NCBI GenBank assembly: GCA_020226215.1 | Contig: CM035233.1 | Location: forward strand, 23,191,150 to 23,255,149 | DNA length: 64,000 nt | Origin: Sindora glabra | Taxonomy: Eukaryota > Streptophyta > Magnoliopsida > Fabales > Fabaceae | Reading direction: 5' to 3' | The notes under the pieces: model-generated | Databases searched by the model: none | What the model was told of the DNA's origin: nothing | What the model saw: only the letters and a program-made list of their open reading frames with translations | Shown: positions 1 through 12,794 of the stretch, one piece after another | How the letters are laid out: each line of letters begins with the position of its first letter | Position numbering within the stretch: the first letter of the stretch is position 1 | Translations under genes and position numbers: made by a program

Positions 1-362
1 ACAATTTACGTTATAATTATCACATTTTACCATTTTATTAATTTTAGACATTTATACTATTGACTTCTAAATATTTAGCTGGTAATTTACAACTTATTTT
101 CTTTATTATCTCATGTTAATAACTTTCGTATTGTCACAACTTCACCCTTCTAGGCCAAACCCCAAGACAACAAGTGCACGTAATGGGACAACGCCAGTAA
201 CTACCACATTTACATCTTTGTTCCTTAGCAATGATTCAGCAATCTCGTGGTTCAGTAGTTCCCTCTCCTATATTACCATTGCAATGTAGCATTGCTTTAA
301 AAGACTAACTCTCAAATATGCTCAATAGATAAGAGCCGTGCCAAAATCTCATCACTTATGGA

Positions 363-437
363 GTAGCTCACTCTTAAAAATGAATAGTTCATCAATAGCT
401 CACTCTTAAAAGAGCATAAAAATGAATAGTTCATCAA
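363..437. repeat. Short imperfect direct repeat
   Basis: Two neighbouring copies of a phrase beginning TAGCTCACTCTTAAAA and ending AATGAATAGTTCATCAA. The second copy carries about 10 extra bases in the middle. A local slippage or duplication product; no function is implied. Confidence 0.7.
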
Positions 438-1029
438 ACTATTTAACCTACACCTATCGACAACGGTGCGCCAACTTTTTTCGCAAGCGCCACATCAAAT
501 TAGCAACTCACTACCATATTTAATACTATTATAATCAATATTGTGCCAAAAAATGATACTTCCCACATGTGCATAGCGTCGCCATTGGGATACTGTCCAC
601 TCAAGTTGTCGCCTCTAAGGATGGAGTGAGATCTCCTAATAGGAAAGCATTCTTTTAACGTTTTCACTCTATTCCTATTATATTTTATTATTTGTCTTGA
701 AAAGACATATTAATTCGTTATTCATGACTTTGCATGATATTCATGTGTATATCAATTGTTGTTAATAAAGTGAGAATCCTTCAATAGCGAACCTTTCTTA
801 TCTCATTTAGTATTATATAAATCATAAACATATTTCACGAATATTTCCTTTACATGAGACATAAATAGTATAACATAACTAACACAACTTGTTATGAGTA
901 ACACCTCACCACAGCTTTGCTAAGATTGCTTAACGTGCCAAAATATAAGCTTTTTTTTATATATATAATAGCAGGATTGGTTAAATTAATAAAGATATTC
1001 ACACAAGGATCATAAATCAAACTTTAGAT

Positions 1030-1229
1030 GTAGTAGAAGGCATAAATTCTTTAAAAAAGATTAGATGCCACTTGAACAAAAGTTCTAACAAAATATGAGC
1101 CACTTTAACCCATTTTATATATACTACTAGAAGTAATGGAAGGCACAAATCCTTTAAGAAAGATTGGACGCCACTTGAACAAAAGTTCTGGCAAAATATG
1201 AGCCATTTTAACCCATTTCATATACATGT
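1030..1229. repeat. Two-copy tandem repeat, about 105-bp unit
   Basis: Two adjacent copies share the phrases GCCACTTGAACAAAAGTTCT and AAAATATGAGCCA followed by TTTAACCCATTT. The first runs roughly 1,030-1,125 and the second roughly 1,130-1,229. They differ at scattered positions, so the duplication is not recent. Probably part of an old LTR or satellite-like repeat, but the ends are not visible. Confidence 0.75.
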
Positions 1230-2246
1230 TTGACAAGTACATGACTTATGCATCTAACACTTCACATATTCATACTATCCACATCTAATTAAATTCTTAT
1301 CTGTTCGACATTCTCATATTGGCATTATATATTTTAACTTATATATTACATCTTTTATTTACTTTAAACCAAACTTATATTTATTCCCTTACATTAATCT
1401 TTCATGCTTCCAATAATCATTTATCTCTTGTAATATAAAATAAATTCCTCCTCATATTACTTTATGCTTTCTCTATTTTTACAAGACCTTAACATTTAGG
1501 GGTCCAAAGGCTTGAAGAATCAAGAGAAAAACCAATCAAACCTCATGGCAAAGTTAACTCATTCAATAGTAACTCAATTCAAAAAAGATAAACACTAAAA
1601 TCTTTCAAGCTAAGCATGGCTTCTCACAAAGAGGGCCTAACATGCACTATCTAGCCCTTCTCAACATGCTTAGGCATATCTCTTAAGATATCATAACTTT
1701 CAATAACTTACAATAACATGCATAAAAATGCCTTTCATCTTATTCCAAAAATGGAAAAATTTATAGCAACATGCATAAAAACACTATTCATTTTATTCCC
1801 GAAAGGAACTTATCATTAATTGCATTCAATGTGAGTATCAAATGTGGTACAAATTGCTTGAGAAAGCATAGGAAAAGGGTTTCATCCTATTACAACACCT
1901 TTTTCCATAAGAAGTCAAGGTAAAAGCCCATTTCTTAATATCTTTTTGGCCTTTCCATCTAGCAGTCGATCTTCCCCTATGCAATTATTAAGCATGGTAA
2001 AAAGTCCTTGAAAAAGCATAGAGTGGTTTGCCTCAAGAAGCTAGGATAAAAGCCCCTTCCCACCTTTTACTTTCACCAAGGTCCAGCTTTGTAAATGGTC
2101 CTTTGGGCTTCGTGATTGCACTCTTACTACCTAGTGATATTACCTCTTTAGTCCCTTGTGAGAAGTCAAGGTAAAAGTCCTTTCCTAAATTTGTTTAGAC
2201 TATACTACATTCCTTCAAAAGGAAAGAGAAATGGAAAAAAATCTTT

Positions 2247-2248
<2 letters not shown>

Positions 2249-2295
<47 letters not shown>
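2249..2295. repeat. (AT)n microsatellite
   Basis: An uninterrupted run of AT dinucleotides, about 23 units long. Confidence 0.95.
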
Positions 2296-2296
<1 letters not shown>

Positions 2297-3690
2297 CTTT
2301 CCATTTTTGACACTATATATATACACTTTAACACTATTTAGCTTGATTATGTAATATATTTCATTGTCTATCTACTCTTTACTTATGATGCAGGTTTAAC
2401 GTATAAGACATGTTGCTAAAATTGTTCTAACTTTCCATTTTTGTTATCCAAATATAAGCATGCTTATTTAAAATTTCATTATTACCTAACTCATTCATAT
2501 ACTTATGCATGTCATTAATGTTCCCATGTTCACTTAAATTTATATTCTAGAGGCCTACTTATGTTTTTGGCTTCACTTTTACTTCAAACATCTAATTACT
2601 AACATGGTGGATTGTGATATTAAAATACATGCCATCTTAAAGAATGAATGTTCAAAATGAAGAAAGAGTAAAATCTCATTGAAATTTAGACAAAGCAAAC
2701 CTTTATCAAAAGATAACAAAAGATCAAGAAGAAGAGCAAAATCTCTTAAAATAAAAACCTACCAAAGTGACCAAATTGCACAGTTATTATTACTCTTAAA
2801 AGAGTTGTGGTAGTTCCTACACAAGGGGCTTAATGTAAATATTTTGGCTCTAAATGGACAAAGACATAGTTTGGCCCATAATACGTGATAAAGCTTAGCA
2901 CTAAAGTGCACCTTAAAATAGGACCCAGAAAGTAAACTAAAACCCAAAGTGACCTAATTCATATTAGCTCAATATATAGGTCTAAAAGTGACCAAAGCTT
3001 TGCAGGAATAAGATGCTCTGAATGAATAGGGTCTTATAAAGGCTTAGAATCATCTATTAATCATTCAACTTGATGTAAGAATCATTTTAGTTGTAAAGAG
3101 TAGAAATCTCCCTCTTCATCCTATTGGGAACTCTTTTAAATGTTACTTAGTTAGATTAAAATAAGGACCTTACTTGTGGTACATAAAAGTGTTAGGTATA
3201 TCATGCTTAGACCTTACATACTCCCTATACTATCTTTTCCTTTCAATAACTATAAAAAAAAGCCTTACTTTCACCCATCCAAATGAATCAAGAATCATTA
3301 CATAATAAACCCCCTTTGCTTTATTAAAATATTTCCCAAAATGTTCTCATTCCTTCTTCCCTTAAACCATTCTTAAGGATTCTATTATCATACTTATAAA
3401 TCCAACCTTAAAACCCTAGAATCAATGATGTTTTATTAATTTTTTAGAGTAATAGGTCATTTGTGTGGAATGGTTTACCTTGGATTAGGATTATAAAGGA
3501 AAAGGCTAGTGGAAGAAATAAGAAAAAGAAAATTGATATGAGTATAGTATTGGTTAATGTAATTTTATGATATTTTTAATCCATTTAAAATTTTCTAATC
3601 ATATATTTATAATTTATTTTAATTTTTAATTGGGTACACTAGTAATATTTAGTAAAAAATTGATGTCATACTTAACGATTACCACTACTA

Positions 3691-4190
3691 CAACATTGCA
3701 AATAAACATTAGTTAAAGCTAACATAGGTATCAATTTTGGCACAGTAACATTTTTGAAATTATATAAAAACTTAATACGATGAGTTATAAATATAATTGA
3801 TGTTTATACAAAAGTGGTGATATTTTTGTAATTTTGAAAAAACTTTAACACATTAGTTTTATAGATAATTAACATCTAAATATTGTAAAAAGTCTAGTAA
3901 GAAAATATCAAAGATTAACATTTCAATTTTTCACTTACCCAATGTCTAAATATATAACATGTATAAGGTTACGAGATACTGTGAAAGTTTGAGATGTCTA
4001 TTTTGTGCATAACTATCATCTAAGGGGCATTTCAAGCATCTTGCTTTGATGTATAAAACCTTTAAACATTGGTTTAGGGCTTAACCAACATTTAATAGAT
4101 GACATCACCACTTTAATTGGAAACCACTAATATAGGATGTCAATTTTAGTTAATAATGACTAACATTTATTGTTTTCTTATTATGCTCAT
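3691..4190. repeat. Left part of an old DNA-transposon-like repeat
   Basis: It begins with CACTACTACAACATTGC, which resembles a CACTA-type end. After that, variants of a short motif recur in both orientations: CCAATGTCTAA, AACATTGGTTTAG, TTAACATCTAAAT, AACCAACATTTAATAG. The same motif set returns at about 7,640-9,070. Clusters of short motifs in both orientations next to the ends are characteristic of CACTA (En/Spm-like) subterminal regions. A clear matching right end was not found, so the class is an inference. Confidence 0.35.
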
Positions 4191-4863
4191 AAATTTTGGT
4201 CTCCCCTTTCATATGACACATTTTTGAAATACATTTATTGTGAATCTTATTGAAGCAACTTATCCATTTTTTTATTTCATTTTTTGCAAGTAGAATGCAT
4301 TGCTTCAAAAAATTTTACAACATATTTATAAATTTCCACATAAACTCCTAATGTTTTCAAAATTGCTATAAATTTTCCTTTCACTTTTCAATTTTTTAGC
4401 TGTAAATTTAGAAATATTGCTAATCATGTAAAGCACTTCCATTCATTCTAGGAAATATCAGAGAACTAGAACTACAACCACAAGATTTATGGCATTTCCT
4501 AAATGCACAATAAGAATTGGTGAGTAATAAAGCTTTCTTCAATAACAATAAGGATAAGGATCTTGAAGTTTCCAATATAACTTTTTGACTCACTATTTTT
4601 GTCTAAAGTCTTTAGTAATCCTCCATTTTCATTGATAGGGTTTGCATGAAAAAAATTGAATTCTATTCAATTCTATCATTCATACTTTTTTTTATTAAAA
4701 TAGAGAAAATTAAGTAACAAATAAGAATTTGCATTAAGGATGATATTTTGATACAATTTTGTTGTGTAGTTTAGATGCAATTATGTATTGATTATTTAGT
4801 ATATTTTTTTGTAGAATACATATATAAGTAATGATTTACAAAGAAATAAAATCTCATTATAAA
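4191..4863. other. No feature recognised
   Basis: AT-rich sequence between the motif-rich block at 3,691-4,190 and the solo LTR starting at 4,864. No coding frame or repeat was recognised. It is probably the interior of the older repeat that the solo LTR later interrupted. Confidence 0.5.
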
Positions 4864-5723
4864 TGTTACACCCTTCTTAGTTATAAATAAATTAGAAATT
4901 ATGATATGAGGAAGACTAGTTTAAGCAACCAGCAAATTCAGTTGAATTAAGAATATTAAGTATGAATTATGAAATAAAATAGAATTGATAAAAATAAGAG
5001 TGTGAGAATGTGATTTGGATAAAATTTATTAAGGAAAAGTTTGTTAGAATTTTGAGGTGTATAGTTATACACTAATATAAGTAAGTATATGAGTATGAAA
5101 GAGGTTTAAGAGCATTTTTTTAAAAATGCCCCTGAGGCTTTATTTTTCCCTTTTTAGCCCTAAAAACTCTCACCCCTTCTCATTTCTCCATTTCTTCTAC
5201 TCCCTCTAAATAATCCTCTCACTACTTCATCAACCAAGTAAGGGAGACTTCAAATCTTCTTAATTTTTTCATTTAATTGAGGTAAGAACAATGTTTTCAT
5301 AAAAAATTCCTCCTATTTTCTCTTGATTGATAAAGGATTTGAAGTTTATTCAATTTTGTTGAGCATTTTAAACCTTAACTTTAGAAATTATGAATTTTGA
5401 TATGGTTAGGATTGAAAAATCTTCAAATTAGTTTTCTAGTATCCTCTTCCATACAAGGTGAGTGGATAATTTAGTTAAATCTATAGATTTTAAGGTTATA
5501 TAAAGATATATATGAAATATGGGTTAATTTGTGACTTTGCTTGATTCTGATTTATTTTGATGTTATGAAAGTAATAAATGATAGAAAAAGGTGATATGAA
5601 ATGTTAGATAAGTTTATTAATGATTATACTTGAGTTTGATGTGCATTATATATGTTTATGAGGTATTTTAGATCAGTTGTATAGTGAAAATTTTGCAAAA
5701 AACTAAGTTTTTCATGTGAGAAT

Positions 5724-5890
5724 CGATTCACCAATCGATTCTAAGGGTCTAGATGTGAAATTAGGCTTTAGAATCGAGTAATCAAGCGATTATGAGCTTC
5801 TAGGGATTGATAAATTGATTCACCAATCAATTCAAAGGGTCCAGAGTTGAAAACTAGGTTAATGAATCGATTCACCAATAGATTCATTAA
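5724..5890. repeat. Repeated ATCGATTC palindromic phrase
   Basis: AATCGATTCACCAATCGATTC and variants appear in at least three places in this 170-bp stretch of the solo LTR. Each contains two copies of the near-palindrome GAATCGATTC or its decayed forms. Similar short palindromes are common in long plant LTRs; no function is known to me. Confidence 0.7.
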
Positions 5891-6015
5891 ATGCAGAATT
5901 TTATACCAACTTTAAAAAGCTATAACTCCTTCATCTTATGTCCATTTTAAACAACCCACCTATTGTTTTAAAGGTAATTGAGTCTACTTTCAAATGGAGT
6001 TAGTTTCAAATAAAA

Positions 6016-6018
<3 letters not shown>

Positions 6019-6055
<37 letters not shown>
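6019..6055. repeat. (AT)n microsatellite
   Basis: An uninterrupted AT dinucleotide run of about 18 units inside the solo LTR. Confidence 0.95.
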
Positions 6056-6056
<1 letters not shown>

Positions 6057-7639
6057 AGATATCATTGAAATAATAAGAAAAGGTCATGAACTCTGAATTT
6101 CATAAAAGAACACTTTTATGTCTAACTTCAAGAAGACTTACTCTTTCAAAACTTAGTTGATTTGGGCAAATAAGTAGTGTATGGAAAGGTGATTGAACCT
6201 ACTTTCATATTAAAAGAGTTTCATACATAATACATCTATAGTTTATGAGTTATCCTTAAGACATCTCTCATAAGTTAGAATTATGATCATTATATAACTT
6301 ATATTCGATCTATTTTATGTTGCCATACTTTATAATGGCCTAACATGGATATTTAATCTCTAAGCAGTAAAGTTATAGTGGTTTATGATAAAATATAGCA
6401 TGAAAGCTATGATATGTGTAAATATTTGTAGTCATACAAGAGGATATGATGATGTTGATGAATATTATGATATATATTGAATTGAATTGAATTGTGATTG
6501 TATTCGATAGAGCTTAAGCTCTAATGTCTAAAGTTGCACTGCAAAGCATGCCATGAGTGGTAGTAAATGTGAGTAATGTGATAAGGGTGATGTGAATACC
6601 AAAAGGGAAATTCCCAATGATATACTTGTGGAGGGTATAAGGTAGACCCTGAAAGGACAAGAATGGAAAGCTTGTGGAGGGTATAAAATTGATCCAGGAA
6701 ACAAAAGGAGGAATGTATTTCATTTTTTGTTTGTCCATTCAATGAAACATGATGTTGAGTGCATTTGTTATAAATATTGTTATATGATACATTGAAAATG
6801 AAGTGAGTATGTGTTAATCTCAATATTGATGGCTTTTACTTACTAATATATCTGAACATGATGTGATTAGTTAAGGGAAGATAGTCCAATGGGTAAGTTA
6901 TTATAAATTTATTGTTATTCCTATAGATTATTTACTCATTTAGCCCTGGACTGACCCCTTCATATTTCTTTCATAGATTCATAGGTTAAGCCTCCACCTC
7001 TACCTCCTTAGAGCTAGAGTTCATGAGAACTTATTGATGGTATTTTAGTAGCACAATTTTATGTATATAGAATATTTTAGGCCTTTTGTCTATCATAGAA
7101 TTAGGTTGATAGAATGTTGAACTAACTCTTTAAGAGTTAGTTAGGCTTACTTATCCTCATTTTGGGAGGATTATAAGCATTCCTAACTTTCATATCTTTT
7201 ATAGAAATTTTGATGAATGTTATTTTTGAAATACTATTCTCTTCTATAAATGCCTCACTTTTGATAGGTCAGCATAAAATTAAGTACATATACATAAGTT
7301 GGTGGAAACTAGTAAAAGGGTCCCATACCAATTATGATTGGGTTAGGATCATCACAATAAATTTGTAGAATTATTTGCTCTTTGATCATCTATTTGTGCT
7401 TTAATAATAAATTATTTAATGACAAATAAATTTTATGCTAAGTTCGCATAATCAAATGTTAGATTGTAAAGTTTACTAAACAAAAGACATCAAAACACAT
7501 TACTACTTATTTAAAATAGTAAAAAAATAACTTTTTTCTTTATATTCACAATTTTAATATAAATATATATAAAAAAATTAATACAAAAAAAGTTCCTAAT
7601 GATAAGACATTAATTTCTTTTCAGATAATCAAACTTGAA

Positions 7640-9070
7640 ATACTTATAACACCAGTTATTTATAGAATAAATGTTTAAAAATATTCCAAATCCTTTTGGT
7701 GAAGAAATGACAAATTTTAACATATTAATTTTGGATTTAACTAACATCTAAATAATGACATTTATGAGGTTATGAGGAAATCACAAAAACTTAAAATATA
7801 GGTTTTTTAAATAATCATCATCTAAGAGCATTTTGGTTCGTGTTAAAAGTTTACACATCAATTATATACTTAACCAATGTCTTAAGTTATAGCAATTGCC
7901 AATTCCTTGAGATATGATTAAATCTAATATGTTAGTTTTAAATTAATAACCAATGTCTAAGTTTTTGCATATTGCTTATAAAGTGTGCTCTCATTATTAA
8001 TTTGAAATATCTTGATGATGTCTTAACCTTCATTATCTAATTCAAAAGTTTAGATCAAATATATAGATAACTCACCTATTTTATATGGCACATTTAGAGA
8101 AGTTGTAAATCAAGTCAAATAACTTGCCTCATTTGATATCTCTAGTTTCATATATTGGTGAGGACTTGTCAATATGCGAAACTAGATATATCAAAGAAGG
8201 CAAATCCTTTGACAAAAATCATAATATCTTTGAGTATACTAAATGAGATGAAAAAAGAATTATCTTTGTGTTCAACCTAGACTTTCATGTTGGTAATGGA
8301 GAATTACTTAAACTTGGTAATGCTAAATATGACGATCTATACCTTTTAATTCAAAAATCTTCAAGCAATATAAAAAAATCATAATTCTTCATTAAAATCA
8401 AAATCAAGAGATATCCACTTTTCATTTTCATTGTAAGGATGAGTAAAGGATAATTCAAAATGTATATTGTGTATGTTTATTATAAATGAAAAGTTGGTTG
8501 TTCATTATAAATTTTAGTATTTTCGATGTATATGTCAATGTAATGACATGTAAATAAATAAAATTGCAAAATATATTTCCATAATATTTTATATCCTTTC
8601 TCATATATTTCCATATTTACATTCAATCTGTTGCTATTTTTATCTATTTAATTGCATATAAAAAATGTTATAATGTAAAGAAGAATTTTAATACTATCAA
8701 TTTCACTTAATTTATGCTTCTTTTATAAAATTGATCAATTTAATTTTATAAAATTAATCAGTTACAAAAGTAATGCCAATGTTTTTATAAAGCTTATACT
8801 TAATTTATAAAATTATTACTTCGAATATTATATTAATAGTTCCTTAAAAAGGATATCAATTTTTTTAATTAATAAATTTTAAATTATTATAATATCGATT
8901 ATTGATTAATAATTGACATTAAACATTATTGAGTACAATAACATTATCTTATTATACATGATAGTGTTTTATGATAAACCCAATGTTTAATAGTTGATGT
9001 GGCTTACCTGAACTAACTTTAGACATTTGTGTTTTTAAATAACCAATGTGGAAACTAAAACAATATTACT
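7640..9070. repeat. Right part of the old DNA-transposon-like repeat
   Basis: It carries the same motif family as 3,691-4,190: AACATCTAAATAATG at about 7,742, TTAACCAATGTCTTAAG at 7,871, AACCAATGTCTAAG at 7,950, CCCAATGTTTAATAG at 8,978, AACCAATGTGG at 9,041. Longer phrases are also shared, such as a GGTTACGAGATA / GGTTATGAGGAAA segment followed by an ATCATCTAAG segment. This indicates one older element, or two related ones, with the solo LTR inserted between. The terminal sequence near 9,060-9,090 is too decayed to pair with the left end. Confidence 0.35.
8114..8213. repeat. Long foldback, about 44-bp arms with 12-nt loop
   Basis: Left arm 8,114-8,157 and right arm 8,170-8,203 (extending to 8,213) are inverted copies. 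The inner 34 bp pair with about 5 mismatches and the outer 10 bp pair less well. As RNA this would form a hairpin of about 100 nt in either orientation. It could be a decayed MITE or a small-RNA-type precursor; the sequence alone does not decide. Confidence 0.7.
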
Positions 9071-9869
9071 TTGTATTGTCATTCACACTTTCAAAAAATA
9101 CAAGTGAATTAGTGGGAGAACAAAAATAACAGTGGCACCATTTGCGAAATCATGATTCCTTTAACTCATTGAAGCTTAAGACGAACTTCTCTAGAATTGT
9201 GAAGAAAAAATTTTTCTTTTGGTCTTTTGTATAAACAACGTATACTCTTAAAAGCCCTTAATATTTTTACTCTAGTTGTGCCTTATTATTTTTGTTTTAG
9301 TTATATGGTGTTATTTGTTTGAACTTCTGTTTATGCATGTAAAATATTTTGCATAGGATGATTAGGGTTAAAGTTATAAAGTATCACTAAAATGTTTTTA
9401 ATACCCTTAAATGATAATATCTCATTTCATAATTTTAATGTATAATACTTAAAATCTTATTTTGCATATTTTAAAAAATCACATTTTATAATGATAAAGA
9501 TAACTAATATATAGTACAAATAGTCCTTAACTTTTTTCCTAAATTATTATAAAAGAGCCCTTCAAGATTCAAGTCTATACTACATGATATACTTACTTGA
9601 AAATGCTTCTAATTTTATATTTATTATAGTAAGCAAATATTCATTTTTTTGTTTGTACTTTCAACCTTTTTATCTTATTATTGTAGATATTTTCATTTTT
9701 TCATATCTTTGTTGTTTTAATATTGAATGTTAAGCACCTATGTAATACTTTTCATGCGTTATATCATCTTATTAGTATGGTTTGTGATTGCAAACTTAAC
9801 TTTTATAACTACACATCCTCGTGCAGAGAACTAGAACATGGCCACAATCCATCGACCAAACGAGGTTCG
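9071..9869. other. No gene recognised
   Basis: AT-rich sequence. The open frame at 9,723-9,941 runs into the TRIM-like repeat and is not a credible gene. Confidence 0.5.
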
Positions 9870-9994
9870 GCTTTGATACCATATGACATGAACCAACCTA
9901 ACTCTACCTTAAAAGCTAGCTCGAAAGGGAAGGTTTACTAACCTATATATAAAGCACCCAAGACCATCCTCACTAACCGATGTGGGACATATCA
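9870..9994 (-). mobile_element. TRIM-like fragment: short LTR with primer binding site
   Basis: Read on the minus strand, a TGGTATCAAAGC primer binding site (9,870-9,881) follows, after the two bases TA, a 111-bp sequence with TG...CA ends (9,884-9,994). This is the LTR/PBS junction of a small LTR element. The plus-strand text (CTAACCGATGTGGGACA; TAAAGCACCCAAGACCATCC) is a dispersed plant repeat that I recognise. No second LTR is visible in the 200 bp to the left, so the element is truncated. Confidence 0.6.
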
Positions 9995-12794
9995 AGTTTC
10001 TTCATGAAAATATTAAAAAATGGTTCTTTATTATAGTTTATTATTCCAAATTTCTACTTATTAGTTATTATTATGTTAAAAAGTATGATATATTTGACAT
10101 CTTTCATGCAAATCATTATAATTCTAGAATAAACTTTTATTAATAGATATTTATAAGTTAAATTTTTTTTAATTTAGTACTTATAATTTATGATTGGATG
10201 CCTTTCATACATTACTATAGAATTATTGGTATACAATAGGTGTTTATTAGATTATGCATCAATTTTTGACTAATGTTTAATCAAGTGTTCTTATGCATTT
10301 ATTATAATGTCACTTATATAACTGATATGAAAAACTAAAATAACATCAATTCCTTTATTGCTTAAACCATCATCATTCCTTCATGGAAAATACAATGCAA
10401 TGAGATAAGATATCAATTACTAAAAAAAAGATGTCAATTTTTACCACATAACCGTCATTGAAAATCAATATTAAATGTTAGGTCTATTATATAAATGATG
10501 AGGTATGTCCTCATCCCCTTCCAAAAAAAAAACCTCTATTCCCCTTTAGACTCTTCCTTTTATTTGTTTAACTAAAATAAGAGCCATATTTCCCGTTATA
10601 CTAAATTTCATACAATTAGGACATTGATTAAATAATGCCTTATAAGAGGAAGAATGAATTGCTAAATGTTTGCATATGGCTAAACCATGTTTCAAACTAT
10701 AAGGGAAAAATAAATACATGACAATTGTAATATCCACAAAGAAAATGTTTATTAGCAAAAGTTAAATTATCTTTTCATTATTATAGATTTCTTTTTATCC
10801 AAGGACACTCAAATCTTTATTTCTTTATCATGATTGTCCCTTACATGAAATATGTATTAATGAAATAGAAATAATTAATAAAATACAAATAAATAATTAA
10901 GTAGTTATTTATGTACATAGTCTCAACTATGTACCTTAAATCTAAATTATATATTTATATGCATCAAAACCATAACCTTGATTGTTTAAAGCTGAACATT
11001 TTTTTACTATGTACTAAAAACCAAAATAAATTCATACATTTTTATGCAAACTTCTGTGCGCAATTATTTCTTGCCTAGGGTTACAGTATGGTGTATACTT
11101 ATAAAACAACATACATATTTAAAAATTTAAATAAAAATGTGGCAATCATATGCCACCTATTGTATTAAAGAAATTTCTTGATTATAGTTATGAAACATAA
11201 CACAATTTATAACTATATATATAAAATAAGACAATTCTATTTTTAATCATAGGATATAAAAATATGGCATAAGAAAATAGTAATATGAATATACCAAAAA
11301 TGCTAAATAATTCTTAGAAAATAATTTAACTCAAAATTTTGATATTAACTATTTGTCACATAAAAAGTATATTTTCTTAAAATAATTAGGGATTATTGCA
11401 CAACCACCTATAAAATGCAACCTAATTTATATTATAGCCCAACCTACACTACTTATAAAGGAAATGAGTGTATATTTCTAAAAATAGAATGGCACAGTTA
11501 TAACTAGATTAAAATTTTGAGGAAGTAAGTGTAATTATCCAAATAATTAATATACAAGATAATGTTATTAATCTTGTATATTAATTTTCTAAGGTACATA
11601 GGTGGCAAAGAGAATCCATGCACATAATGTTTCCCATATAAACCATTGCAAAATCTTTCTTTATACTTACAAATGAAGCCTCCATATATTTCATCAAAAA
11701 GTATTTTTCATAGAAAAATATCATTTGTATATATGTTAATGAAGGAGTGATATGTCATTTATATTAATGACTAAAAAATAATACCTAGAAGCTTGAAAAT
11801 GAAGGAAAGCAATTTCTTTTTTAAAATAGGAGAAGTTGCTTTTCCTAAACTTTTCACATTTAACATTAAATAAGTAAAATTTCCTCCATATTAATATTTT
11901 ATAACTGTATTTGGTAAAAAATGCTTTTCAATGAAATAAACGAAGTCGAAGTAGAAGTGTGAGAACTATAAAAAAAAATTAGCCTTTTTATTTATTTTTT
12001 AGTTTATTTATATTTTTGTTAGTAGGGTTCTACAAGTTTAATTTACCTTTTTAATTTTGTGTATATGCTAAAATAGATATTTATAGAAGCTAAATAAGAA
12101 ATCTTACTTTTGTAGTTTCATTTAAAATGATAAAAACTTTAAAATTTATAAGGAAAAATTTTAATATTACACTTAAATTAATTATTTGCATGTTCTATTT
12201 CTTGATATAACATGTTAAAGATCATCACCTAATTATCTCTCATTCTAAAGTATGTTATGGAGTACCTAGAAGCCATGCTTTAGCATTAGAGAATATAATG
12301 AGAAAGCATTTGCTTGTTTTACTTGAAGGTCAACTAAATCATTTTCATGAATCAACTTAGACATCCTAAAGCTTTTTTATCAAGAAATTGTTGAATCAAT
12401 AACTAAAATTAAGAGTAAGACTACCATGAAAATACTTATAACTTGCTAAAGTAGATTAAATTTAACATTTTTATGAATAATAAAATACTCATAATATATC
12501 TATACTTGTAAAATGTTTACTTTATTACCAAGCTTTCTCTTTTAATAGAAAAGCAAGCTTTAATAGTTTAATACACGTAAAATGCATCCTTCTTGCAAAA
12601 AAAAAAAAAAACTAAATTGAACTTAAAATTAGGATGGAAAATCTTGCATTTGTTTCTTATTCCTTCTCTAACATATAAACCAAATTCTCTTTGCCAATTA
12701 CAAGTGCTAATATAGTAATATTCCTATCTTCCTTTCCTAGATTCCATTTAGGCATACTTGATGACATTATACTATTGCAAATCTCTTTATCATA
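9995..12794. other. AT-rich intergenic DNA, no gene seen
   Basis: No coding sequence is recognised; the minus-strand frame at 10,546-10,758 has no family resemblance that I can see. There is a perfect 16-bp inverted repeat at 11,545-11,586 (10-nt loop) and a poly-A tract at about 12,597-12,611. Confidence 0.55.
11545..11586. repeat. Perfect hairpin, 16-bp arms
   Basis: ATTAATATACAAGAT and its exact complement ATCTTGTATATTAAT lie either side of the 10-nt AATGTTATTA; one more A-T pair extends the stem. AT-only stems of this size occur often in such DNA, so the functional weight is low. Confidence 0.8.

Larger units (their letters stand above)
1..3690. other. AT-rich intergenic DNA, no gene seen
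   Basis: No reading frame here resembles a protein. The open frame on the minus strand at 2,759-2,947 has no recognisable content. The stretch holds small local repeats (listed separately), three spaced copies of a short AAGTGACCWAA-like motif near 2,764, 2,946 and 2,984, and three loosely similar copies of a GAAGTCAAGGTAAAAG-type phrase near 1,912, 2,030 and 2,163. These look like old, decayed repeat DNA, but no element ends could be drawn. Confidence 0.6.
4864..7356 (+). mobile_element. Solo LTR, 2.5 kb, TSD ATAAA
   Basis: It starts TGTTACACCC and ends GGATCATCACA, the TG...CA ends of an LTR, and is flanked by perfect 5-bp duplications ATAAA (4,859-4,863 and 7,357-7,361). There is no coding sequence inside. 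It holds several copies of a CGATTCACCAATCGATTC phrase (about 5,724-5,890), an (AT)n tract, and a pyrimidine-rich stretch ending in AG near 6,976 that parallels one in the LTR at 46,242-49,030. Size, ends and layout suggest a gypsy LTR of the long-LTR Tekay/Del type; that assignment is from memory of the family and is tentative. The + orientation rests on the parallel with the 46-kb copy. Confidence 0.85.

Noticed and set aside
2249..6055. CRISPR array or satellite suggested by repeats
   Set aside because: Only microsatellites and two-copy repeats are present; there are no regular spacers, and the DNA is plant nuclear in character.
6514..6823. Two overlapping minus-strand ORFs (74 and 100 codons)
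   Set aside because: They lie within the solo LTR, overlap each other in different frames and show no family resemblance.
9870..9881. A tRNA gene suggested by the initiator tRNA-Met match
   Set aside because: Only 12 bases match and they sit at an LTR junction on the minus strand; this is a primer binding site, not a tRNA.
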